A DNA stretch of 64,000 nucleotides, from IMG/VR virus record IMGVR_UViG_3300043425_001539, positions 62,001 to 126,000 of that record; one strand, 5' to 3'. The position numbers and the translations under genes were made by a program. The notes beneath the pieces were generated by a model. It worked only from the letters and a program-made list of their open reading frames with translations, did no database searches and was not told the origin of the DNA. This document shows positions 22,979-34,800 of the stretch, in pieces (within the stretch, counting starts at the first letter, position 1; every line of letters begins with the position of its first letter). Source of the stretch: a virus.

Positions 22979-25123
22979 TTATCTAAATTCAAAATTTGTT
23001 GTGCCATCAGCATTAACACTTGAAACAATTCCTTCTTCGCGTTTTTCGTTATTAATAGGAATCGTTTGTCCAGATGGATTTTTAACAACAGGTGCTGTTG
23101 CTGCCCAATTGTTTGATTCCATATTGGGAGTTAACCCAGGAATTTCAGGTATGTTTAATGTACTTGCTGTGCTATTATTTGCATTTGCTAATGCATAATT
23201 CACTGCGGCGGATTGTGATGTTGCAGTAACTATTCCTTTGGTTGTGCTAACAGCATTATTGGCAATTTGCGCTTGTGCTATTGAATTAGCGGGGGATGAA
23301 GATGTGCTTGTTACGCCTGAAGTTGCAACAGCTGTGCCTGTTCCTGTAGTTACATTTAATGTTAATGCTTTAAGTTTTTGTTTAAGTTGAGTAATTTCCT
23401 CGTCTTTTTGCAATAAGGCAGCAGATATCGAAGTCTTAAATTCAATATTTTCAAATTCTCCTGTGTATATTAAAACGTCATCACCTTCTACATTTTTATT
23501 AACCAAATAATAATTTCTTGTTGTCCCTCCTAAAAGTTTAACCGCGGTTTCACTGTCTATTTTAAATAAAATTTCACCTGCCCCAGGATTTGCTGCTTCA
23601 ATATTTTGAACAGGATCTATAAATATTTGTGAATTATCACTGAACACAAAACTTAATTTTACATTCATCCCGTTACTTGCAAGATCCAATGTAACATTTT
23701 GTTTTTTATCCTTTGATTTTGTAAAAATTTTGAATTTTACAAAATTATCAAACGGATTCATATAAAAAATATTTGTTCCTTGTGGATATACAACTTGTCC
23801 TAAATCAGCCGAATCTATTTCGGTTGTTGAGGCAACAGAAATAAAATTAACATCATAATAATTATTAACATAGCTGTATTGAGTTATTATTCTAGGTGTT
23901 CCAAATGAAACACTTGGAGCAGGAGTATCATCGGTTTTAACAATTTTATTGTAAACTTTAATTGGTCTAAATCCTTCTAAAGCATTAATCTTTTCTAATT
24001 GATAACCGTATTTTTTTGCGTCTGTTGAAGAAAACGTTGATCTTCTAACTATTTCTTTGTTACTTACTTTATTTACTAAACGCATAATATATTCAATATT
24101 ATAAGAATATATTGCAGCAGCATTTCTTAATACTGGCCTATAAATTGACGGCTGGTCAAAATTATCTTCTTGCAAAATTGTCACATCAGACGTTTTAATA
24201 AAGTTGGTTCCTATTTGTTCGTATACCGTTAATTGGTTGATAACAACCCATTGACCTGATTCGTTCAATAGATTAATGTAATCTTCAATAAACCCTCCTT
24301 GAAAAGTAGGGTAATATTCTATAAAATCAAATTCTGCATTTTCTTTAATCACTGCGCCAACAAAAGAGTACTCATCTTGCTGATTGACAGAGCTATTCCA
24401 TGTAGTTCCAATATTAAGATATCTATTTCCATTGGTTTCTGTAATTGAATTTATTTCATACAGATTAATGCTTATTTGTGAAGACTGTGAAAAACCTACA
24501 TTACCAAAAGTGTATTGATATCCTACTGAATTTGTTGCCGCAGGAGAAGTCCAGAAATCTAAATTTACATTATATAAAGAAGGAACTTTAAATTCTATGT
24601 ATCTATCAAAATATCTATCAGCAATAAAAATAGGATCGGGAGAAAATGTTACATCAGGTTCACTTCTTAAATAAACATTAGCAGCAGCGGTAAAAGGACG
24701 TTGATTTGTCCCGTTTGCAGTCCATTCATTAAATGCTATTTCTGTGATTACACCATCTAATCCAGGAAATGTGAATCCAGCTAAAAAATGAACACGAACA
24801 GTATCATATTTTTGATTTGATAATAAACTTGCGGTAACATCAGTTAAAACAAAATTATTATCTCGTTGGATAATAGGAACAGGTGTATCTATGTCATGAT
24901 ATGCCCAAACTTTTGAATCTAATCCTAGTTTGCTAGCTGATTTATCAAGAATGTTGCCAGTTCTTTTGTATGCCTGAGCATTATTTAAAAACTGATACGT
25001 ATTAGTGTATCTATTCTGCAAACGTAAACATCTTGCTTGTGATGTTGTAATTGTTTCATTAGAATAGATGTATTCTACTAATGCATAATTTGTTATTTGT
25101 ATGTACTGTGAAGTAGCAGACAT
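22979..25123 (-). CDS. Large virion structural protein, 714 residues
   Basis: A beta-rich protein with many aromatic, Asn and Thr residues. The last third contains a short coiled coil (LQKDEEITQLKQKLKALTL, about residues 570-590) followed by a low-complexity Ser, Thr and Ala region and a final proline-containing tail (IPEIPGLTPNMES). It stands between a tube-like protein and the membrane/coiled-coil pair and is likely part of the tail or baseplate. No fold family is recognised by eye. Confidence 0.55.
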   Translation of the reverse strand: MSATSQYIQITNYALVEYIYSNETITTSQARCLRLQNRYTNTYQFLNNAQAYKRTGNILDKSASKLGLDSKVWAYHDIDTPVPIIQRDNNFVLTDVTASLLSNQKYDTVRVHFLAGFTFPGLDGVITEIAFNEWTANGTNQRPFTAAANVYLRSEPDVTFSPDPIFIADRYFDRYIEFKVPSLYNVNLDFWTSPAATNSVGYQYTFGNVGFSQSSQISINLYEINSITETNGNRYLNIGTTWNSSVNQQDEYSFVGAVIKENAEFDFIEYYPTFQGGFIEDYINLLNESGQWVVINQLTVYEQIGTNFIKTSDVTILQEDNFDQPSIYRPVLRNAAAIYSYNIEYIMRLVNKVSNKEIVRRSTFSSTDAKKYGYQLEKINALEGFRPIKVYNKIVKTDDTPAPSVSFGTPRIITQYSYVNNYYDVNFISVASTTEIDSADLGQVVYPQGTNIFYMNPFDNFVKFKIFTKSKDKKQNVTLDLASNGMNVKLSFVFSDNSQIFIDPVQNIEAANPGAGEILFKIDSETAVKLLGGTTRNYYLVNKNVEGDDVLIYTGEFENIEFKTSISAALLQKDEEITQLKQKLKALTLNVTTGTGTAVATSGVTSTSSSPANSIAQAQIANNAVSTTKGIVTATSQSAAVNYALANANNSTASTLNIPEIPGLTPNMESNNWAATAPVVKNPSGQTIPINNEKREEGIVSSVNADGTTNFEFR

Positions 25124-25133
25124 TTTAAAAAAT

Positions 25134-25634
25134 TTATTTTATTGCTATTATTCCCAAGATTAAACCAATTAAGGATATGCCGCTGATTGAACCGCCTACT
25201 AGCATTTTAGTTTTTAAACTATGTATTTCTTTTTGATAGATATCTTCAATTTCTTTAGACTTATCTAATTGTGATTCCAATGTTACAATTGCTTCCTCCC
25301 TGTTTATTATCATTTCTTTAAGTTCAGAAATTTGTGTATTTTTATAATCCACAGCTTCTTTTAGGATATTTATTTGAACATACTGTTCCATGATTAATTT
25401 ATCTTTTGATGATATTATCTTTAAACAAATACTATCATATTCGGCTACTTCTAAATTTAATTTTTCAAACCAAAAAAGTAGGTCAGTTAAATTATCAAGT
25501 TTTTGAGCTTGTTCAACCGTCATTATAATTACATCATTGCCCGAAGAATCTTTTTCAAAAATAGGATAATTTGTCTGACCTAACAAAGAAAAAGAAAAAG
25601 AAATACATAATATTAATAGAATACTTTTAATCAT
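25134..25634 (-). CDS. Exported coiled-coil protein with C-terminal membrane segment (spanin candidate)
   Basis: A 166-residue protein. Residues 1-19 form a signal peptide (MIKSILLILCISFSFSLLGQ); the Gly-Gln ending is the Bacteroidota style. Residues about 70-140 are a long coiled coil (LKEAVDYKNTQISELKEMI, EEAIVTLESQLDKSKEI), and the last 20 residues form a membrane helix (GGSISGISLIGLILGIIAIK). It overlaps by four bases the gene upstream, which encodes a protein with an N-terminal membrane helix plus coiled coil. The pair may work together in the periplasm as a spanin-like lysis complex; this is inference. Confidence 0.55.
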   Translation of the reverse strand: MIKSILLILCISFSFSLLGQTNYPIFEKDSSGNDVIIMTVEQAQKLDNLTDLLFWFEKLNLEVAEYDSICLKIISSKDKLIMEQYVQINILKEAVDYKNTQISELKEMIINREEAIVTLESQLDKSKEIEDIYQKEIHSLKTKMLVGGSISGISLIGLILGIIAIK

Positions 25635-26041
25635 ATCTCCAACTTAATTTTTAAAGAGTTAAGTAAATCTTCATTTGTTCTATTATTGGGATTTCTTTTT
25701 AACTCGTCAATCTTTTTTTGGGTTTCAGCTAATTCTTTTTTAATTAAAAATAACTCTCTTTGTGATCTATACAAGTTTCTTTGTAAAATTTCAATTTCTT
25801 TATCAGAATTTTTAATTTTGTCAACAAGAGTTAATTCTTTTTTTTCCAAAACTTGATAATCATATTTTAGGCGACGAAATTCTTCATTTAGAATTTCATA
25901 TTCTTTGTATAATTCCTGTTTCTTTGCCTCAAGTGTTGCTATCTTTTCTTTATATCCACTATTACTTGTATACCACATTGATCCCAATACACCGCAACAT
26001 ATAAGTAAGATAATAATTATAATATTTCTACTGTCTTTCAT
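25631..26041 (-). CDS. Membrane-anchored coiled-coil protein (inner-membrane spanin candidate)
   Basis: A 136-residue protein with an N-terminal membrane anchor (NIIIIILLICCGVLGSMWYT) followed by about 100 residues of continuous, charged coiled coil (EKIATLEAKKQELYKEYEIL, LVDKIKNSDKEIEILQRNL, QKKIDELKRNPNNRTNEDL). This is the shape of an i-spanin such as lambda Rz, which spans the periplasm and joins inner and outer membranes at lysis. No lysis genes other than the holin-like one are nearby, and the gene lies in the tail region, so a structural role cannot be excluded. Confidence 0.5.
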   Translation of the reverse strand: MKDSRNIIIIILLICCGVLGSMWYTSNSGYKEKIATLEAKKQELYKEYEILNEEFRRLKYDYQVLEKKELTLVDKIKNSDKEIEILQRNLYRSQRELFLIKKELAETQKKIDELKRNPNNRTNEDLLNSLKIKLEI

Positions 26042-26053
26042 ATTTGTGATTTT

Positions 26054-29000
26054 TTATTCATCTTCAGCAGGAAATTCGGGAGGAGTTGTCCAACTGCGAG
26101 TGTAATTGTTAGAATACCTAATAATTGACTGTCCGCTTACGGTCAAGTATTTATAATATGTACCTGTGCCTGTGCCTGTTATCGATGATTCGTTAAACAT
26201 TGCATCTCTTAACGGTATATCATGGTGCATAATCGGATCGTCAAACATAATTTCTAATGCAAATGAATTACGGTTAACTGAACCTGATTCTGTAGGAACA
26301 ATACCTCCATTATCCGCATAATAATTACCAAATTGAGGAACAATTCTCCAAGCACAAGAACGGTTTCTGCTAAATGCACGGTTGCCCATAAGTTGGAATG
26401 TTGCACCTAAATAAGTTTGAAAATATGCTTGACGTAAATCAGCAGCACCATCTATTTCATTTACCATATTAACGGACTGGGAATACACAAATTTGTTTGA
26501 TGCCTTTTTTGTGTCAATCCATGTGTAAGTTTTTGCAGTTCCTTCGATCCCTAATGATGTTGAGGCAGATTGTCTAGGCTGCCATAATATTGATGATTGG
26601 TCATTTGCAAAATAATAACTCATACCGTAATTGATAACATTGCCATTCCAACGGTTGAAATAATTTGAAGCTGTTGCGCCTGACGATTGATTTAACATAT
26701 AAAACGAATCGCCAGTATTAGATGTTGATAAAGTGCCTGCGGAAGTATCATCGCCAACAACAGCCCATCCAGAGTTCCAATTTTTATAAGAACTCCAATT
26801 TGCAAAACCTAAACCATTTCCAAATAAATCATATAAAAACAAATTGCGCTGATAGTGATCATCGGTCAAATCGGTAGCAGATGGGAAGTATTTTAATCTG
26901 ATAAATTGTGTCCATCTTGGTGAACCTCTGTCAATTAATTCAGATTGGTTACCTGATACCGAAGAATCACCAACTTCACCGGGCGCAATTCCAGTGTTTA
27001 GGTTGGGATTTCTAACAGCAACCGTAACATTAAAATCAATTAAAGCAAACTCACTGTTAATACGTTTGAATCTAAATTCGGATGCTTTATTTTCATAGTT
27101 TGGATCACCCCATCCTCCATCATAATTGCCTGTTGAGCCATCAAAAATATTATAAAATTTATCAATATTTCGTATCATGGTGGATGCTGTTCCACCACCT
27201 GTCATTCCCGTAGTATCATTACCATCTGGCCAACTAATATAACTTCTTCCATTGGGCATCGACGGTCCAATTGCATACATTTTAGCATATTGGTCACTTG
27301 TAAACAATTCTTTATAATCGCTTGCAAGAGGACCGGTATAACCTGCTGTAGGCCACACATCATCAAGCATTCTGCGATTTGTGTATATTACATGCGAAGG
27401 CCAATATCCTGTGCCTCCATTATTTCCTATTACGTCTGTTCCGCCTGAAACCACGCCGTACGTGGTAGTTCCATAATTTGATGTTGCACCTGTTACCGCA
27501 GCAACTCCTACAACTCCAGCTGTTGCAGTATATCCATAAATAAATTCCAATGTAACAACTTCCTCTAATAAGAAATTGTCCATATTTACCGTAACATTAT
27601 CAAACCCGCTATTCTTTTCTTTTTGCCCATAATGATCGGTAAATACCATAAACGTTCCGCCTGTATTATCCGTTTTAGGAATCCAATATTCGCGCAAAGA
27701 AGATTCATTTTGCGCTGATGCAACAACAGTATTGACTTTGCGATAAGCTGATGATGAAGTTATTGGTCTTGATGTTGAAGTATCACCCGGGATTTTTGTT
27801 GCGTCAGCCTCAAGGAATGTAAATACCAATTTTGGTGATTGCTGTCTTGCTTCTTTAACAGCAACAGCATCGCCCGAATTTTCATTCGCACCTGATAATC
27901 CAAGTCCTTCACCGGCAACAAAATTGTTTAGTCTTATGTTTCCTAATATCAAAGGGTCTTGTTCAAATGTAAGACGGAATCCCATTCCTGAACCTATGGT
28001 GCCGTTCCATGTAACATTTTCGCCATCCCAAGCTGCGGCAACTGCGCCTACGGGTGCTTCATATGATCCAACATAAGAATCAAGTGGAGCACCACTTTCA
28101 AATTCTGTTGGGTGAGGAATCATTATTGCTTCCAACCAAGTAGAAGGAGGAGTACCGCCGGTTATTCCAAAGCCGCCAGTTTGTCCAGCAAAAAATATAG
28201 TACAAGATGTTACTCTTCCTTCCCAATCAGTTTGTAAATTTAATGCATTAACATATGACGTATTTGGCGCTTGATTATACGGACTTTTTAATACTATATA
28301 CTTTAATGCATCAGCATTGGTAATGTTTATTGTTGAAGAAGGCGGATATCCCCAACCTCCGTTCTGTAAAGTACGTCCTGGTCTACCGTGTAATTTTTCT
28401 GCGGCAAATTCTGCTCTGAAAGTATCAGAAATGGTTGCGTTTGAATTTATTAATGCTGCATTACTTGTGGAAGAATTTTCAATAAAGCTTCCTGAAACAC
28501 CTGTATATAATACTAATCCATAAGCGCCAGACGCGCTATAATATGCTATGTTGTGATTGGGCGATGCGCCAGCCGTTGAAGGCGAAGCAGTTAATCCGTT
28601 TGCAACCGCTGGTCTTGGAACATAGTTTAAGAAGCCAGTTGTGATATTTCTTTCGGTTGAAGCATATGCATTTTCATCAAAACCAGCGGCGTTACCAAAT
28701 CCAACACTGCCATCTTTTTTGACTATAAGCTTGATATTGTTTAGTACATCTCGCGTACTCAATCGTTGTTCCCAAAATCTATAAGATTTTCCGCCATTAC
28801 GTCCAGACTTTATTGATGATATTGCAAGATCACCATCACCGTTTGTTAAAATTACTGAGCCTCCATTTTCAGTGCCTCCATTTGTGCCAGATATCCAAGT
28901 AATTGTTTCATCTTTAACATCTCCTTTATTCATCAAGTCTCTAAACAGATTAAATCCTTGATAATGAACAGGTTTAAATAAAGCATTCTCTATTCCTCCG

Positions 29001-31774
29001 TGTCTGAATGCATTATTAAATGCTCCGGTAGAAGCAGTAATACCAGACATATCATCTTTGTAAAAAGCTGCATACAAAGAACCGCTGTCTCCTGTATTAC
29101 CGTAAGGTATAATATGTCTAGTTGGTGATAGAATTTCTTTGAAAGGAAAGTTTGCGGCATTTGTTGAATATGCACCTAAACTTCCTGTACCTACTCCTGC
29201 CGTTGGTGATCCTCCTAATGTTGTATATGGATATTCCAAAATACCCGTTGGATATAAATATGAATCTCCTATAAAATCGGTAATTACTTGCGTATTTGAA
29301 CGATAATTTGGCTGATAATAAGGATACGTTGATGATAAACTTCCTTGCGCGGCATAAGCATATCCAGCATATACTGCATCATTATCAGTTATTCCTCTAT
29401 CAGTTTCATTATACTTATTTTTCCCGTAAATATGAAAACGCGTTCTTGGCCACAAATTATGAACACCAAATCCTGTAATTGCTGTTCCCGTATTGCTGAC
29501 TTCAGTTGCATTTGCATTTAATGGATGTAAAGCAACTTGAAACTCATTTCGATAATTATCAAGAATTTCACCGATATTTGTTCCTGTTGCTGCTGGCTGA
29601 ACGCCTAATCTAAATGAATCAAATCCTTCATTTGCATACCATCCTTCTCTTCTAAAACCTATTCTAAAATTACCTGTTGCCGAAGTAATAGGAGATGTTC
29701 CAGATCCGTAAGGGTTTGCACTTTCATATGAACTTTCAACAGTTCTTCCCAAATAAAAATCAATAAAACCTTGATTATTTGCAGAAGACGTTGATGAAGT
29801 AAATGCTGCAACTTTGCTGAGTTGTGTATTAATGTCTAACTTATTTGCAATATTGCCAAATTGCATCCACACGTTTGTAGGATCATTTCCATCATTAGAA
29901 AGAACGGATGGATTGATATGTATATGCATTTTAGCAAGAGGCTCCCAGACGCCGTTGTCGTCACTTGTAAATGTACCTATACCTATATTTCTAAAAGGAG
30001 ATACATATAATGAAGGCAAACTTCTTTGTTCATTTATAGAAGCGTCAATATCTTGACTTGACACGGCATGATCAGCACCCGCAACCGAACCGTCTAATTT
30101 ATACTGTGAAGTATAGAATATAAGTTCACTTAAAAAATAAGTATCATCATTTGTTGTGTTCCAAGTACGCTTTCCTCTTTCAGCCATACCTGCAAGACGA
30201 GCGTATCCTTCTGATAAAGGATCCGATGAATTAGTTGACCAAGAAGAAACATCATCAAATCTAAATCCTGAACCATACCAAGAACGTCTTGTTTGGTTGC
30301 CTAATAAAGGTGTATCATTGAATAGACCGCTGCTTGCAATTCCTGCGCCGTAGTCTATAAAATTTGCAAGAGAAACTTGCCCACCTACATTTTTGCCGTT
30401 TGCTGCGGATATAAATCCTTGAAACACTCTATAAGCGTATGGGCTTGAACTTTCGCGATATGTTTCATCACCAGAATTAACATAATCTGATGATAAAACT
30501 AAATCTTGAGGCAAAGCACATATTATTTGATTTGAAGTTGTTAATGATTTAACATCAAGAACTAGTTCAGCCAAATTTATTGTTCTTGCATTGGAAATTC
30601 CAGCGCCAGCAGACATTGCATCGTAATCTTCAGGAGACGGAGCCAATCTTGTTGACAATAAAAACATTGATTTTGTTTCCTTTGGAAAGATTGAACCTGC
30701 TGTTGAACCTGCGGTTATACCAGCGCCACCACCGTACGGAGTTGCTAATGTAGCGGTATATTGATAAAGTCCTAATGTACTAAAACGTTCTTCGCCAATT
30801 CCGCTATCTGGCCTTAATTCTGACCAAAAGAAAAGAGGAGTATAATCATCAAGAGGTGTGTCATACATCGGTTTAACCCAATATCCATCACCTGACAAAG
30901 GAACGATTCCTACTCTTGGGTAGGACGTGTCCTCTGCATTTGCAGGTTGATCCAATAAAGTGGTAGACCTTGCATTAATTATACTATGATATGGTAAAGA
31001 ATCTAAACTAAATTTAAACAGTAAACGATCAACCCCTGCATTCCATCTACCAGGTTGAGGAAACGGCAATGCAGCATCTCCGTAATCTTGCCCCCAACTT
31101 TCAATCGATGGTGTATTATAATCTTGAGATCCTGTTGCTCCTGAATTGCCTGCACTTACCCAAATTGTTCCATATTTGCTGTTAAAACGTGCATTTGGTA
31201 TCTTAAGAGGAGAAGAAGATGTATCAAATGGTCCTGTTGCATAAGGAGGGTTTGTAAAATATGTAGAATAATCATATGTCCAAACATTACTCAAATCTTG
31301 TGTTTCAGGTTGAGGGTAAAAATACCACCCAGGCCCTCCGTAATATCCTGTGCCAGTTGGCGGATATGTTGGTCCAATATTTGCATATTGCCCTTCCGAA
31401 TCAGCGGATGTTAAATACATCCAATAACCACGATTATAGTGATCTATATAAATATCTCCTTGTCCACCTGTTCCTATAGTTATGTCTAAATAATCAAGAG
31501 ATGCAATAGGCCAAGGACCTGCTATTGATGATGGACCAGTTGTTCCGCTAACTCCATCAGCAAAAGGAATCATATATGCACTTAATCCAGTAGGTCCAAC
31601 TGGACCTTGCGCCCCCGTTTCTCCTTTTCTACCCGGTAAACCCGGTAATCCTTGATTACCTCGGATTCCTTGAGGCCCTCCACCCGCGAGTGATATTACT
31701 TGAAAGTTATTATTAAGTTTAGCAATTATTGTTGATAAACTGTCGCTTTCAAGAAGATTTTGTAATGTTATCAT
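26054..31774 (-). CDS. Very large tail-fibre-like protein with a collagen-like stretch, 1906 residues
   Basis: The N terminus has MITLQNLLESDSLSTIIAKL and NNNFQVISLAGGG, a start typical of phage fibre proteins that attach to the baseplate. It is followed by about ten Gly-X-Y triplets (residues 33-62: GPQGIRGNQGLPGLPG and onward), a collagen-like rod. The remainder is beta-rich with many Gly, Asn, Thr and Tyr residues, as in adhesins and trimeric fibres. It probably extends from the baseplate and touches the host surface. No autocleavage or chaperone domain is recognisable. Upstream, a GATATATA element lies 25 bases before the start. Confidence 0.7.
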   Translation of the reverse strand: MITLQNLLESDSLSTIIAKLNNNFQVISLAGGGPQGIRGNQGLPGLPGRKGETGAQGPVGPTGLSAYMIPFADGVSGTTGPSSIAGPWPIASLDYLDITIGTGGQGDIYIDHYNRGYWMYLTSADSEGQYANIGPTYPPTGTGYYGGPGWYFYPQPETQDLSNVWTYDYSTYFTNPPYATGPFDTSSSPLKIPNARFNSKYGTIWVSAGNSGATGSQDYNTPSIESWGQDYGDAALPFPQPGRWNAGVDRLLFKFSLDSLPYHSIINARSTTLLDQPANAEDTSYPRVGIVPLSGDGYWVKPMYDTPLDDYTPLFFWSELRPDSGIGEERFSTLGLYQYTATLATPYGGGAGITAGSTAGSIFPKETKSMFLLSTRLAPSPEDYDAMSAGAGISNARTINLAELVLDVKSLTTSNQIICALPQDLVLSSDYVNSGDETYRESSSPYAYRVFQGFISAANGKNVGGQVSLANFIDYGAGIASSGLFNDTPLLGNQTRRSWYGSGFRFDDVSSWSTNSSDPLSEGYARLAGMAERGKRTWNTTNDDTYFLSELIFYTSQYKLDGSVAGADHAVSSQDIDASINEQRSLPSLYVSPFRNIGIGTFTSDDNGVWEPLAKMHIHINPSVLSNDGNDPTNVWMQFGNIANKLDINTQLSKVAAFTSSTSSANNQGFIDFYLGRTVESSYESANPYGSGTSPITSATGNFRIGFRREGWYANEGFDSFRLGVQPAATGTNIGEILDNYRNEFQVALHPLNANATEVSNTGTAITGFGVHNLWPRTRFHIYGKNKYNETDRGITDNDAVYAGYAYAAQGSLSSTYPYYQPNYRSNTQVITDFIGDSYLYPTGILEYPYTTLGGSPTAGVGTGSLGAYSTNAANFPFKEILSPTRHIIPYGNTGDSGSLYAAFYKDDMSGITASTGAFNNAFRHGGIENALFKPVHYQGFNLFRDLMNKGDVKDETITWISGTNGGTENGGSVILTNGDGDLAISSIKSGRNGGKSYRFWEQRLSTRDVLNNIKLIVKKDGSVGFGNAAGFDENAYASTERNITTGFLNYVPRPAVANGLTASPSTAGASPNHNIAYYSASGAYGLVLYTGVSGSFIENSSTSNAALINSNATISDTFRAEFAAEKLHGRPGRTLQNGGWGYPPSSTINITNADALKYIVLKSPYNQAPNTSYVNALNLQTDWEGRVTSCTIFFAGQTGGFGITGGTPPSTWLEAIMIPHPTEFESGAPLDSYVGSYEAPVGAVAAAWDGENVTWNGTIGSGMGFRLTFEQDPLILGNIRLNNFVAGEGLGLSGANENSGDAVAVKEARQQSPKLVFTFLEADATKIPGDTSTSRPITSSSAYRKVNTVVASAQNESSLREYWIPKTDNTGGTFMVFTDHYGQKEKNSGFDNVTVNMDNFLLEEVVTLEFIYGYTATAGVVGVAAVTGATSNYGTTTYGVVSGGTDVIGNNGGTGYWPSHVIYTNRRMLDDVWPTAGYTGPLASDYKELFTSDQYAKMYAIGPSMPNGRSYISWPDGNDTTGMTGGGTASTMIRNIDKFYNIFDGSTGNYDGGWGDPNYENKASEFRFKRINSEFALIDFNVTVAVRNPNLNTGIAPGEVGDSSVSGNQSELIDRGSPRWTQFIRLKYFPSATDLTDDHYQRNLFLYDLFGNGLGFANWSSYKNWNSGWAVVGDDTSAGTLSTSNTGDSFYMLNQSSGATASNYFNRWNGNVINYGMSYYFANDQSSILWQPRQSASTSLGIEGTAKTYTWIDTKKASNKFVYSQSVNMVNEIDGAADLRQAYFQTYLGATFQLMGNRAFSRNRSCAWRIVPQFGNYYADNGGIVPTESGSVNRNSFALEIMFDDPIMHHDIPLRDAMFNESSITGTGTGTYYKYLTVSGQSIIRYSNNYTRSWTTPPEFPAEDE

Positions 31775-31799
31775 TTTTGATCTTTTTCTTCCTTTTTTC

Positions 31800-31807
31800 T
31801 ATATATC
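31800..31807 (-). promoter_or_regulatory. Candidate phage promoter element, GATATATA
   Basis: On the minus strand GATATATAG followed by a run of A residues, 25 bases upstream of the ATG at 31774. The same octamer and A-run occur ahead of the gene starting at 45958. This is the only candidate for a separate late transcript of the fibre gene. A promoter role is inferred from position. Confidence 0.35.
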
Positions 31808-34800
31808 TTAGACTCTTTTGAGAGTGACTGACACAGTATATCCATAAGATTTTTTGGTATCTAAAGTTTTGGTGACTGTGTAATTAAATTTGGATAATTG
31901 GGAAACTTGACAATCTTTATCAACTCTATATCCATTTGTTGTTTTTTCAGACTCAGATAAATTGCTCACAAAAACAGGAACATCATCTCTTTGAACAGAA
32001 TATAAAAATATGTTATTTACTTCATATAATGCAAGCAAATTTTCCCTTATGTAAATATCTTTAAGTGTATCTAATTCGCTTTCAGTAAGATTTAATCCTA
32101 AATTTGTGTTTAACCAATTAAATTCATCAAAATTACTATAACTTATATTTTCCTTAATAAATCTTATTAATCTTTCTTGTAGTGCTAATTCAATAAATAA
32201 TCTAGGCCTAGATACATTAATTTGTGCAGTTAAACCATTACTAATTGCAGGCTGTAATACAGTAAAAGTAATTTCATTAGGCAAAAATGTTTGAACATCT
32301 AAGCTTTTTGGTATTATCATAGCCTTAGATGCCATAAATGTTTTAAATTCTTTCATTTCATTATATCCGTCAATATCTACATAATTGTTTAAATCTATAT
32401 ACTTTCTAAAATATTTTGCATCCCAAGAACTGTTTAAAACATTAATATTTTTACGGTCAACCGCAACTTCATGTATAAATTCATAAACACTTTTATATGC
32501 AGAGTTAACAGGTATTTTTAAAATTTCTTCATCAGCTACTTTATTTATTCCATAGTTTCTAATTACACCAGAATATGTAGGTAAACTACTAATTCGGGTA
32601 TTTGCCAATAAGAAATCTTTTTCAAAATGATTTGTAACCGATTCATCTTCGCGAACCCAAAAAGATATAATATCCATTGATTTAGGCTCATAATATCCTC
32701 TGTGCCTAATAACAACTTCGTTTTGATTTGTATTAACAATATTATATCCAATTACATTTACGTTTGCGTATTGCGGCGGCCTGTCTTGATCTACTATATA
32801 ATTTAAAACACCTTTTTTAATTATCTGATCTGCTGCAATAATTGTAAGTTTAAAATCTTGTGCTTCTACTTTGCCATTATCTGTTACTTTGTAATATTTA
32901 ACAAGAGGGCTGGAATCATTAATATTTTTTTTAATATTAGCAAATGTAAATAAATTTTTTGTATTTTGATAAAAACCTATTCCACCTCCTATATTAAATG
33001 TTTCAAGTGTTAAAAAAGGATAAGAATTGTTTGGGTAAGTAAAAGTATTTAAACCTTCGCTGTTTCCAAATGATGTGATTGAATTTTTAAAATATTGATA
33101 TCTTAAAGGCGAAGATATTCCTAAGCTGTTTATTAAAATTGTATCTGAAGACTTTCTTGTATCAGTAAAGTCATATGTAAAATATGTGGATGTACTGTCA
33201 GAAAAGCCAGTTGATATAAATTTATTTAAAAACCCTTCAAATGAAAAACTATTTGGCACAATTCTTGTTGAAGCTATATCATAAATAAAAGGATATGATG
33301 AGTCTAAACTAATTGGGTATTTATTAATAAAAGGATTTACTTCATCAGATACCGAAAAAGGATAATATGTATCTGAAGAATTTAAAAAGAATGTTAAATA
33401 ATCGGATGTAGAATTATATGATGGCAAAACATTTGAAGTATCAATGACCCCACTTAATTTAGGATCACCTTCTTGTATGTACCCTCCACCAAAAAATAAT
33501 TGTCTTGGCCTATATGCTGCTTGCGCATCATAGCTGCTTCCTGTTACGCCGTAAGGAGCAACAGTCGAAATATTGGAACCAATTGCAGACGATATATTAA
33601 ATTGCTGTTGATTATTATTTTTTAAATTATCCAACGCAGAATAATTAAATACATAATCTTGCAACCCTGATTGTGTTCTATAGTCGTGTGTTCTTTTGGT
33701 AATAATAATTAAAATTGACTTAAATTTATCATTTTTAATTATTTCTATTTCTAAAGGAGACTGTGTTTCATAAAAATTATATGGAACGGTTCTTTGTATT
33801 GCAGCAAATTTATATTCATTATATTTAACAGAATTAGCTATTTCGGGCAAATCTATTTTGGAATCATCTATGTCAATAACCTGTATTTTGGCGCCTCTAA
33901 ACAAAGTTTGTGGTCTTGGTATGCCTGGGTTAAGGGTTAAAAATGTAAATCTTTCTTCCCTGGGTTTAGGAATTAAATTGCCATAATAATCCTGTTCAGA
34001 CGGATAACCCACTGAAAAATATTTCAAAAACCAATCATTGCTATTATCCGTCATAATTAAATCATACCAAGACTTGTTATCATAAGCAATGTCGGACAAC
34101 TTCGCAAACATATACGACCTTGAAGATCCTAAAGATTCTTCTGGATAATCTTTAGGAACAGTGTCCAAATAAGGAAATTCATGTGATAATATGATGGGTT
34201 CAGCAAAATCCACGCTGTCATCAGGAGAAAAATTTGTTCTTCCAAATGCTCTTGACGTATTTAATCGATAATAATTATCTCTTGCATCCGTGCCTTCTTG
34301 CACCCATTTATTTATAAAAGGCACAACTCTTGACAATGTAGCAAAATCTTTGTTATAATTTTCTCTTAAACGATCATATTCACTTAATAATTGTTGACGC
34401 AAAAATGCTTCTACATATTTTCCTTCATCTTTTAATCTTGTTATTTCTTGTTGGTCATTAATATTTAAAATGTCAGTTATGCCGACAAATCCTCCAAATT
34501 CTTTGATATCATTATCCTTTGAATAATCAGATTTTTGAATATTAAGATACGGTAAACCAGCTCCACCTAAATATCTAATTCTAAATTTTTTAACATCAAT
34601 AGTAGTTATACTGTTATCAGGATTTTTATTTGAAACTAATGACCTTTCAAAATTTCTATAACCCGATCCTCTTATTAAATACTCACTACCATCATCATAT
34701 TTTTGCGGATGCTCATATGTGTCATAGTGATAAAAAGGTGTATAAGTATTAATTAAAAAGCCTGTTTCGGATGAAACCGAAGTAACTGAAACGGTTGATA

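Noticed and set aside
26054-31774. Collagen-like Gly-X-Y stretch as evidence of a eukaryotic virus
   Set aside because: Short collagen-like rods are common in phage fibres and the surrounding genes are clearly of the T4 type.
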